Assembly (NCBI GenBank): GCA_937890735.1
Contig: CALACZ010000161.1
Location: forward strand, 1 to 19,234
Source: an uncultured Bacillota bacterium
GTDB taxonomy: Bacteria; Bacillota; Clostridia; Oscillospirales; Oscillospiraceae
Length of the DNA: 19,234 nucleotides
Direction: 5' to 3'
Shown: positions 1 to 5,621 of the stretch, piece after piece
How the letters are laid out: every line of letters starts with the position of its first letter
Numbering within the stretch: position 1 is the stretch's first letter
Position numbers and translations under genes: made by a program
Notes under the pieces: generated by a model
What the model was told of the DNA's origin: nothing
Seen by the model: only the letters and a program-made list of their open reading frames with translations
Databases searched by the model: none

Positions 1-851
1 GCTACTGCATGTGCGGCGGCCGCGCGGTCGTCGAGCTGATGTACTGCGACTTCCTGGGTCGTGCGGGCGACGAAGTGTTCAACCAGATGTCCAAGTGGCA
101 GGCAATGTCCGCCGGTATCCTCAAGATGCCGATGATCCTGCGTATGTCTGTCGGTGCAAAGTACGGCGCGCAGCATTCTCAGGACTGGGTCGCCATCGTC
201 GCGCACATCCCCGGACTCAAGGTGTTCTTCCCGGCTACCCCTTACGAGGCAAAGGGCATCATGCAGGCGGCGCTCAACGGCACCGATCCGTGCGTCATCT
301 TCGAGTCGCAGCGTATCTACGGCAAGGGCGAAGAGTTCCACGAGGGCGGCGTTCCCGCGGAAGAGTATGAATGGCAGCCCGGCGCGGTCAACAAGGTCCG
401 CGACGGCAAGGATCTGACCATCCTCACCATCGGCGCAACGCTGTACCGCGCGGTCGATGCGGCGAAGGATCTGAGCGAGAAGTACGGCGTGGAAGCCGAC
501 GTCATCAATATGCCGTCGCTCGTCCCGCTGGACTACACCGACATCATCGCCTCCGTCAAAAAGACGGGTCGTGTCGTTCTGGCGTCCGACGCCTGCGCGC
601 GCGGCACGTTCCTCAACGAGATCGCGCAGAACATCTCCTCGCTGTGCTTCGACTATCTGGATGCGCCTCCCGTGGTCGTCGGCGCGCGCAACTGGATCAC
701 CCCGCCGCATGAGTTCGATAAGTACTTCTTCCCGTATGCCGAGTGGATCATTGACGCGGTCAACGCCCGCCTGCTGCCGCTCAAGGGCTACGAGAGCAAG
801 ACCACTCCGAGCGATGACGAGGTCATCCGCCGCAATAAGTTGGGTGTCTGA
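1..851 (+). CDS. 2-oxoacid dehydrogenase E1 component, beta-type C-terminal part (5' truncated by window edge)
   Basis: This is the thiamine-diphosphate-dependent E1 beta (transketolase-like) half of a 2-oxo acid dehydrogenase complex of the pyruvate, branched-chain or acetoin type, which decarboxylates the oxo acid and passes the acyl group to E2. The frame is open to the left edge (codons start at base 3, Tyr-Cys before the first Met), so the ATG at 9 is internal. What remains is about 282 residues. Visible family signatures are AVVELMYCDF, the AQHSQDW stretch, HIPGLKVFFPATPYEAKG, and a C-terminal transketolase domain with LTIGATLYRAVDAA and SVKKTGRVVLAS. Free E1 beta subunits are about 325 residues, so at least 40-60 residues are missing. 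Some Clostridia fuse E1 alpha and beta, which cannot be judged here. The C-terminal tail after VVVGARNW is unlike well-known E1 beta proteins. The stop overlaps the next start by one base. No E2 or E3 gene follows and the substrate cannot be assigned. Confidence 0.85.
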   Translation, partial: YCMCGGRAVVELMYCDFLGRAGDEVFNQMSKWQAMSAGILKMPMILRMSVGAKYGAQHSQDWVAIVAHIPGLKVFFPATPYEAKGIMQAALNGTDPCVIFESQRIYGKGEEFHEGGVPAEEYEWQPGAVNKVRDGKDLTILTIGATLYRAVDAAKDLSEKYGVEADVINMPSLVPLDYTDIIASVKKTGRVVLASDACARGTFLNEIAQNISSLCFDYLDAPPVVVGARNWITPPHEFDKYFFPYAEWIIDAVNARLLPLKGYESKTTPSDDEVIRRNKLGV

Positions 852-1516
852 TGAACGATTTACAGAAGATCCGCGCCATCGTATTTGACCTGGACGGAAC
901 GCTTCTGGATACATTGCCGGATATTGGCGCAGGCAGCAATGCTGCCCTGCGCCATTCCGGCTTGCCGGAGCGCTCCCTTGCCGTGTACCGCAAGCTCGTC
1001 GGAAACGGTATTCGCACGCTCATCCACCGCGCCGTCCCGGATGGGACGCCGGACGATGTGTATGAGCAGACGCTGGCGTATTACCTGCAATATTATCCCG
1101 AGCACTGCACGGTGCACACCAAGTTCTATCCCGGCATCGAACAGATGCTTGCCACGCTGAAGGGCGCGGGATATACGCTTGGCGTGCTGTCCAACAAAAC
1201 GGAAAAGACCGCCGTGCGCATCATTGAGCACTTTTTCCCGCGCAGCCCGTTTCAGCTCGTCTGGGGCAACAATGGAGTGCGCCCGCTGAAGCCCAATCCC
1301 TCCGCCGGAAAGCTCCTGTGCGAGGAGCTTGGCGTTTCGCCGGAGGAACTGATGTACGTCGGCGACGGCGACACCGACATGGAGTTTGCATCCCGCAACG
1401 GCTTTTTTGCCGCTGGCGTGACCTGGGGCTATCGCGACCGGGAGGTTCTGACATCCTGCGGCGCAGACGCGCTGGTGGACAGCGCAGAGCAGCTTCCGAA
1501 GCTGTTGGGTTTGTGA
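851..1516 (+). CDS. HAD-superfamily phosphatase, phosphoglycolate phosphatase-like
   Basis: A 221-residue cytoplasmic haloacid-dehalogenase-family hydrolase. All four HAD motifs are present: motif I DLDGTLLDT with nucleophile Asp13 and Asp15, motif II LSNKT (Ser114), motif III Lys147 in RPLKPNP, and motif IV VGDGDTDMEF (Asp172, Asp176). The residues between motifs I and II form a small helical C1-type cap, as in the Gph/PpaX group. Length and layout fit a phosphoglycolate phosphatase, but HAD enzymes are poor predictors of substrate and other small phosphate esters are possible. The start is set by a TGATG overlap with the upstream E1 gene, which implies translational coupling and a shared transcript. 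The gene ends right at a strong hairpin terminator. Confidence 0.88.
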   Translation: MNDLQKIRAIVFDLDGTLLDTLPDIGAGSNAALRHSGLPERSLAVYRKLVGNGIRTLIHRAVPDGTPDDVYEQTLAYYLQYYPEHCTVHTKFYPGIEQMLATLKGAGYTLGVLSNKTEKTAVRIIEHFFPRSPFQLVWGNNGVRPLKPNPSAGKLLCEELGVSPEELMYVGDGDTDMEFASRNGFFAAGVTWGYRDREVLTSCGADALVDSAEQLPKLLGL

Positions 1517-1517
1517 A

Positions 1518-1550
1518 AAAATCACCTGTGCCGGCGGCACAGGTGATTTT
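1518..1550. terminator. Bidirectional intrinsic terminator between converging genes
   Basis: A perfect 15-bp stem (AAAATCACCTGTGCC with its complement) closes on a 3-nt GGC loop. The A-run on one flank and T-run on the other let it act in both directions. It begins one base after the HAD phosphatase gene ends and lies just beyond the stop of the opposing DUF378 gene. Confidence 0.93.
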
Positions 1551-1551
1551 C

Positions 1552-1758
1552 TTATTCCGCTGCGCTGCCGCGCGCGATGCGGCGGATGAGCAGGGTAATG
1601 CACCACAGACCCGCCAGACCGACCAGCGCGTACACCACACGGCTGACGCCCGCGGTCTGCCCGCCGAAGATCCACGCCACGAGGTCAAACCGCGCAAAGC
1701 CGACCAACCCCCAGTTGACCGCGCCGATGATGACCAGGATCAATGCCAGAATATCCAT
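1552..1758 (-). CDS. DUF378 family small membrane protein
   Basis: A 68-residue integral membrane protein of unknown function. The hallmark of DUF378 is visible as IIGAVNWGLVG near the N-terminus, followed by FDLVAWIFGG and a second hydrophobic segment around VVYALVGLAGLWCITLL, then a basic tail IRRIARG. Two membrane spans are expected (about residues 3-22 and 43-60). The ATG at 1758 has an excellent ribosome binding site, AAAGGAGG at 1767-1774, eight bases upstream. It is a single-gene unit, divergent from thrH and convergent with the HAD gene. Nothing around it indicates a role. Confidence 0.9.
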   Translation of the reverse strand: MDILALILVIIGAVNWGLVGFARFDLVAWIFGGQTAGVSRVVYALVGLAGLWCITLLIRRIARGSAAE

Positions 1759-1847
1759 AAAAAGTGCCTCCTTTCGCGTGAAATTCGTGCGAGGTTAGTA
1801 TGCGCAGCAATTTGGTGCATATCCCGACAAAACCGCAAAAATTCTGG

Positions 1848-1875
1848 TTGCTTTTGCCGCAAAACAATGTATAAT
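1848..1875 (+). promoter_or_regulatory. Probable sigma-A-type promoter for thrH-DUF1015-ispE
   Basis: A perfect TATAAT lies at 1870-1875, with TTGCTT at 1848-1853 as a weak -35, spaced 16 bp. It is the only consensus-like -10 in the 191-bp gap between the divergent DUF378 and thrH genes and would give a leader of roughly 65 nt. The -35 matches only three of six consensus positions, so an activator or sequence-specific control is possible. Confidence 0.6.
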
Positions 1876-1949
1876 GAGCATAGTGTCAGCAATATTTTTT
1901 AGGCGGCAAAACTTTTTTTCAGTTTCGCACGGCGAAAGGGGACTTTCCA

Positions 1950-2552
1950 ATGTACATTACCTGTTTGGATCTCGAGGGCGTTCTTGTCCCGGAGATCTGG
2001 ATCGCGTTTGCAAACGCCAGCGGCATCCCGGAGCTCACGCGCACCACGCGCGACGAGCCGGACTATGACAAGCTCATGCGCTGGCGGCTCGGCATTCTGA
2101 AGGATCACGGTCTGGGACTCAAACAAATTCAGGACGTGATCGACACAATCGATCCGCTGCCCGGCGCACGGGAGTTCATGGACGCGCTGCGCGAACAGGG
2201 GCAGGTCGTGATCCTGAGCGACACGTTCCAGGAATTTGCAAAGCCGCTCATGCGCAAGCTCGGCTTCCCGACCATCCTCTGCAACAGCCTCGTCGTTGCG
2301 CCGTCGGGCGAGATCACCGATTTTACCATGCGCTGTGAGCACTCCAAGCTCACCACCGTCCGCGCGCTGCAATCCATCGGCTACAAGACCATCGCCGCCG
2401 GTGACAGCTACAACGACCTGGACATGATCCTGAACAGTCAGGCGGGCTTCCTATTCCGCAGCACGCAGAAGATCAAGGATGACTACCCGCAGCTCGCGGC
2501 TTACGAAGAATATGACGACCTGCTCGGCGCGATCCGCCGTGCGCAGGTCTGA
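1950..2552 (+). CDS. thrH: ThrH: bifunctional phosphoserine phosphatase / homoserine phosphotransferase
   Basis: A 200-residue HAD enzyme that closely follows the known Pseudomonas ThrH in sequence. In that family the protein dephosphorylates phosphoserine and can transfer the phosphate to homoserine, linking serine and threonine synthesis. Diagnostic features are the N-terminal CLDLEGVLVPEIWIAFA with nucleophile Asp7 and the unusual DxE (Glu9 in place of the usual second Asp), VVILSDTFQEF with Ser90, FPTILC, and motif IV AAGDSYNDLDM with Asp152 and Asp156. It is full length for the family. The ATG at 1950 is preceded by AAAGGGGA at 1935-1942. A DUF1015 gene follows after 42 bp and ispE after that, so the three are probably co-transcribed. 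Confidence 0.93.
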   Translation: MYITCLDLEGVLVPEIWIAFANASGIPELTRTTRDEPDYDKLMRWRLGILKDHGLGLKQIQDVIDTIDPLPGAREFMDALREQGQVVILSDTFQEFAKPLMRKLGFPTILCNSLVVAPSGEITDFTMRCEHSKLTTVRALQSIGYKTIAAGDSYNDLDMILNSQAGFLFRSTQKIKDDYPQLAAYEEYDDLLGAIRRAQV

Positions 2553-2594
2553 ATAGATGCACTGCACAAAATTACGATAGAAAGGTGTCTTAGT

Positions 2595-3836
2595 ATGAAC
2601 GCATTTTTACCCGCTGATATTCTGATGCCCAAGACCGACAGCATGGAAAAGTGGGCGGTCATCGCCTGCGACCAGTTCACCTCCGATCAGGCGTACTGGG
2701 ATCGCGTCCGCAAGAATGCGGAGGGCGAAGTCTCTACCATCAACCTCATCCTGCCCGAGGCGGAGCTCGGCACGGAGAAGGAAGCGGAGCACACCGCCGC
2801 TATCAACGCCACGATGAAGCGCTACATGGACGAGGACGTGTTCACGACCTATCCGAACAGCTTTGTTTACGTTGAGCGCCAGCTTGAAAACGGCTCGATC
2901 CGCGAGGGTCTGGTCGGCATGGTCGATCTCGACGCTTACGACTACTCCACCGGCGCGACCAGCGCCATCCGCGCCACCGAGCGCACCGTTGCCGAGCGTA
3001 TCCCGCCGCGTCAGCGCGTCCGCCGCGATGCGCCCATCGAGCTGCCGCACATCCTTATGCTCTGCGACGATCACGACAAAAAGCTCATCGAGCCGATCGG
3101 CGCGAAGAAGGACAGCCTGAAAAAGCTCTACGATTTCGACCTCATGGAGGGCGGCGGTCATATCACCGGCTGGCTCGTTGAGGGCAAGGACGTGGACGAG
3201 TTCAATAAGGCGCTCGCCGACTATACCGCCACCGTGGGCGAAAAGTACAAGGGGCTCAAGGGCGTTCCCATGGTGTTTGCCGTAGGCGACGGCAACCATT
3301 CGCTTGCCACCGCGAAGAGCTGCTACGAAGAGCTCAAAAAGAACCATCCGGGCGAGGACCTGTCGAACCATCCGGCGCGCTACGCGCTCGTGGAGCTGGA
3401 AAACATCCACGATCCGGCACAGGCCTTTGAGCCGATCCACCGTGTGATCTTCAAGACCGACGCCGAAAAGCTGCTCGCCGCGCTCCAGAAGAATGCGTGC
3501 GCCGAGGGCGGCTTCCCGGTGCAGTGGTACACGAAGGACGCCTCCGGCACGGTGTATCTTGACCGCGCGAAGAGCGAGCTGGCAGTCGGCGTGCTCCAGA
3601 GCTTCCTTGATGAGTACCTGAGGGACAACGCGGGCGAGATCGACTACATCCATGATGACGACGCGCTTATCAGCCTTGCGAAGCAGGACGGCGCGATCGG
3701 CTTCCTGCTGCCCGCAATGGAAAAGAGCCAGCTCTTCCGCGGCGTGATCGCCGACGGTATCCTGCCGCGCAAGACGTTCTCCATGGGTCACAGCCGCGAA
3801 AAGAGATATTATCTGGAAGGCAGAAAGATCAAGTAA
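2595..3836 (+). CDS. DUF1015 family protein
   Basis: A 413-residue soluble protein without signal peptide or membrane segment. It matches the DUF1015 (COG4198) family as I know it: an N-terminal region ending in IRATERTVAERIPPRQRVR and APIELPHILMLCDD (about residues 125-158), a central FAVGDGNHSLATAK motif at about 228-241, and a C-terminal SMGHSREKRYYLEG. Most family members carry DGHHR at the central motif; this one has DGNHS. The biochemical role is not established. Genes of this family tend to sit beside serine-synthesis genes, and here it follows thrH directly, which suggests a job in serine or phosphoserine metabolism (inference). The ATG at 2595 has AAAGGTG upstream. The stop overlaps the ispE start as TAATG, so translation of ispE is probably coupled to it. 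Confidence 0.88.
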   Translation: MNAFLPADILMPKTDSMEKWAVIACDQFTSDQAYWDRVRKNAEGEVSTINLILPEAELGTEKEAEHTAAINATMKRYMDEDVFTTYPNSFVYVERQLENGSIREGLVGMVDLDAYDYSTGATSAIRATERTVAERIPPRQRVRRDAPIELPHILMLCDDHDKKLIEPIGAKKDSLKKLYDFDLMEGGGHITGWLVEGKDVDEFNKALADYTATVGEKYKGLKGVPMVFAVGDGNHSLATAKSCYEELKKNHPGEDLSNHPARYALVELENIHDPAQAFEPIHRVIFKTDAEKLLAALQKNACAEGGFPVQWYTKDASGTVYLDRAKSELAVGVLQSFLDEYLRDNAGEIDYIHDDDALISLAKQDGAIGFLLPAMEKSQLFRGVIADGILPRKTFSMGHSREKRYYLEGRKIK

Positions 3837-4738
3837 TGAAGACCATCACCGAAAGTGCCTTTGCAAAACTGAACCTGACGCTGGACGTGCTGGGAAAGCG
3901 CGCCGACGGCTATCACGACATCCGCTCTGTCGAGCAGACCATTTCGCTGCGCGACGATGTGGTCGTGAACATCGGCACAGACGCGCCATGGGCGCTGCAC
4001 TGCTACCGCGAGCGCATTTCGTCCGACAATGCGCAGGAGAGCGTTCTGGATACGGACGGCTTCCCGCAGGATTCCGACAATCTGGCGTGGCGCGCGGCGG
4101 AGGCGTTTTTCCTGCGCACCGACCTTGACCCGGAGGGCTTTGAGATCTTCATCAACAAGCGTATTCCGATGCAGGCGGGTCTTGGCGGCGGCAGTGCCGA
4201 CGCGGCGGCGGTCCTGCGCGCGCTCAACCGGCATTACGGCGCGCCGCTGAGTCTGCCCGCGCTGTGCGAGCTGGGCGGAACAGTCGGCTCGGACGTGCCG
4301 TTTTGCACGCTGTGCGGTACGGCGGTGGTCGAGGGCCGCGGCGAGCTGCTGCGCCCGCTGCCGCCCGCGCCGGAGATGTATTTTGTCATCTGCAAGCCGG
4401 ATTTTTCGGTCTCCACGCCCGAGCTGTATCGGAAATTCGACGAGATTGTGCCGGAAAAGCGCCCGGATCATAGGGTCATGCTTGCGAACCTGCAAAAGGG
4501 GCAGCTGCTCGGCATCGGCGGCAGCCTGTGTAATGTCTTTGAGCCGCTCGTGATGCAGGAGCATTTCGACATCAACTACATTAAGTCCATGATGATCACC
4601 TACGGCGCATACGGCGCACAGATGACCGGCAGCGGCTCGGCGGTGTTCGGCATTTACGACTCGTTTGAGTATGCGACCGTTGCGTGCACGATGCTGCGTG
4701 AGCGCTACCAGAACATTTATCTGGCGACCACAGTATAA
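3836..4738 (+). CDS. ispE: 4-diphosphocytidyl-2-C-methyl-D-erythritol kinase
   Basis: A 300-residue GHMP-family kinase that phosphorylates CDP-methylerythritol with ATP in the non-mevalonate (MEP) isoprenoid pathway. Evidence in order: AFAKLNLTLDVLGKRADGYHD (split here: catalytic Lys11 within AKLNL, then RADGYHDI at 22-29), the glycine-rich ATP loop GLGGGSADAAA at 115-125, VGSDVPFC with catalytic Asp153, and the C-terminal GHMP motif TGSGSAVFG. Length is normal for IspE (about 280-300). It begins inside the DUF1015 stop codon (TAATG), so no separate promoter is needed. It is followed by a long run of hairpins. Confidence 0.95.
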   Translation: MKTITESAFAKLNLTLDVLGKRADGYHDIRSVEQTISLRDDVVVNIGTDAPWALHCYRERISSDNAQESVLDTDGFPQDSDNLAWRAAEAFFLRTDLDPEGFEIFINKRIPMQAGLGGGSADAAAVLRALNRHYGAPLSLPALCELGGTVGSDVPFCTLCGTAVVEGRGELLRPLPPAPEMYFVICKPDFSVSTPELYRKFDEIVPEKRPDHRVMLANLQKGQLLGIGGSLCNVFEPLVMQEHFDINYIKSMMITYGAYGAQMTGSGSAVFGIYDSFEYATVACTMLRERYQNIYLATTV

Positions 4739-4742
4739 TACT

Positions 4743-4815
4743 GTTTCTTGATTCAAATATTGAATCAAGAAACCAGCGTGCTACGCACGCTGGAATTGCA
4801 CAATTGTGCAATTCC
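4743..4815. repeat. Three back-to-back perfect inverted repeats after ispE
   Basis: Three uninterrupted perfect hairpins follow one another with shared or abutting edges. The first (4743-4773) has a 14-bp stem GTTTCTTGATTCAA and a 3-nt loop. The second (4773-4793) has a 9-bp stem CCAGCGTGC and loop TAC. The third (4792-4815) is a 24-bp perfect palindrome starting GGAATTGCACAA. One of them may terminate the ispE transcript, but none has a proper T-run after it, so a simple terminator does not explain the set. It could be a palindromic interspersed repeat. Confidence 0.85.
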
Positions 4816-4822
4816 CCGTCTC

Positions 4823-4888
4823 ATACAGTTCTTAACGCACCTTCGGTGCTATAAAAATCTTTTCAAGATTTTTAATAAGAACTAGTAT
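4823..4888. other. Three-way-junction-like structured element
   Basis: An outer stem pairs ATAC plus AGTTCTTA (4823-4834) with TAAGAACT, a bulged A, and GTAT (4876-4888). It encloses two perfect hairpins: GCACC-TTC-GGTGC (4837-4849) and TAAAAATCTT-TTC-AAGATTTTTA (4852-4874). This is a compact branched fold of 66 nt with no coding capacity. It directly continues the hairpin run at 4743-4815, and its right edge overlaps the GTATA of the candidate spoIIR promoter. Confidence 0.75.
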
Positions 4889-4914
4889 AAAAATCAGAAA
4901 CACCGCCCATACTT
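4885..4914 (+). promoter_or_regulatory. Candidate sigma-F promoter of spoIIR
   Basis: GTATA at 4885-4889, a 15-bp spacer, and GCCCATACTT at 4905-4914 resemble the forespore sigma-F/sigma-G pattern GYATA-N15/16-GGnnAnAnTR (matching G, A, A, T in the -10). In Bacillus spoIIR is a sigma-F gene. Transcription would begin around 4920-4923, inside the hairpin at 4896-4946. The match is partial, so this is a candidate only. Confidence 0.45.
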
Positions 4915-4946
4915 GCAGTAATTCTGCTTGTATGGACGGTGTTTTT
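4896..4946 (+). terminator. Terminator-like hairpin abutting the spoIIR start codon
   Basis: AAACACCG (4898-4905) pairs with CGGTGTTT (4937-4944), then CCATAC (4907-4912) with GTATGG (4930-4935) across one C/A mismatch, then GCAG with CTGC, leaving loop TAATT (4919-4923). The run of five T ends one base before the ATG at 4947. In a transcript arriving from ispE this would both resemble an intrinsic terminator and bury the weak ribosome binding site GGACGG of spoIIR. Confidence 0.8.
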
Positions 4947-5555
4947 ATGAAAAAACGGATCATTCCGCTGATTTTGACGGCGCTTTGTGTACTTACGCTC
5001 ATCACAGGCGCGGTGCTTGCGCAGCAGCAGCGGACGCTTGCGGACAAGCTCATCCGGCTGCACGTTGTGGCAAATTCCGACTCGCAGCACGACCAGATGG
5101 TCAAGCTGCGCGTGCGCGATGCAGTGCTGGACGAGACGCAGCGCTGGCTTTCGGACGCGGACGACCCGGTCGCTGCGCTGGCAGAGCATCTGGATGCGAT
5201 CGAGGCGGCGGCAGGGGAGGCACTGCTTGATTGCGGCAGCGCGGATACGGTTTCGGTGCGGCTGCAAAACGAGCTGTTTTCGCGCCGCGATTACGAGACA
5301 TTTTCACTGCCGTCCGGCGTGTATCGCACACTGCGCGTGACCGTCGGCGCAGGCAAAGGGCACAACTGGTGGTGCGTCGTGTTTCCGGCGCTGTGCATGA
5401 GCGCGAGCGCCGATGAGCTGGAACAGGCGGCGGAAGCAGCGGGTATCACGGATAGCGAGCTGCGCCTTATCACCGAGGACGGCGCGGCGTACAAGCTGAA
5501 ATTCCGCACAGTCGAGTTATTCGAGAAATTTCGTGAAATTTTGATGGGCAGGTGA
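4947..5555 (+). CDS. spoIIR: Stage II sporulation protein R
   Basis: SpoIIR is made in the forespore and secreted into the intermembrane space, where it triggers SpoIIGA to process pro-sigma-E in the mother cell. The protein has 202 residues from this start. It carries a signal peptide or anchor (MKKR followed by a hydrophobic stretch to about residue 25), the family block IRLHVVANSDS-QHDQ-VKLRVRDAVL (36-61), and GAGKGHNWWCVVFPALC (134-150), which is the strongest SpoIIR signature. An in-frame ATG at 4932 would add five residues, but it has no ribosome binding site and would break the typical MKKR signal start, so 4947 is preferred. The gene seems to be monocistronic: a hairpin precedes it and a terminator overlaps its stop codon. 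It shows that the host sporulates, or descends from sporulating ancestors. Confidence 0.94.
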   Translation: MKKRIIPLILTALCVLTLITGAVLAQQQRTLADKLIRLHVVANSDSQHDQMVKLRVRDAVLDETQRWLSDADDPVAALAEHLDAIEAAAGEALLDCGSADTVSVRLQNELFSRRDYETFSLPSGVYRTLRVTVGAGKGHNWWCVVFPALCMSASADELEQAAEAAGITDSELRLITEDGAAYKLKFRTVELFEKFREILMGR

Positions 5556-5571
5556 ACCTGCCCGTTTTTTT
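5546..5571 (+). terminator. Intrinsic terminator of spoIIR
   Basis: GGGCAGG pairs with CCTGCCC around a TGAA loop and is followed by G and seven T. The stop codon TGA of spoIIR forms part of the loop, so the terminator is embedded in the gene end. Confidence 0.92.
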
Positions 5572-5584
5572 GTACACCGTTTTG

Positions 5585-5593
5585 TGATATACT
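5585..5593 (+). promoter_or_regulatory. Extended -10 promoter for addBA
   Basis: TGATATACT gives an extended -10 (TG-n-TATACT) 29 bp before the addB ATG. There is no good -35 (a T-run from the preceding terminator lies at that spacing), which is common for extended -10 promoters. The addB ribosome binding site is modest (CGGTGAT). Confidence 0.55.
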
Positions 5594-5621
5594 GAAGAAA
5601 AAGATCGAAAGCGGTGATCGA

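Noticed and set aside
2607..3791. 394-residue minus-strand open frame opposite the DUF1015 gene
   Set aside because: It mirrors the DUF1015 gene almost exactly, lacks a recognisable motif and has no ribosome binding site or promoter.
4932..4946. Upstream in-frame ATG for spoIIR (start MDGVF)
   Set aside because: No ribosome binding site precedes it, it lies inside the hairpin arm, and the family normally begins with a short basic stretch before the signal sequence, as at 4947.
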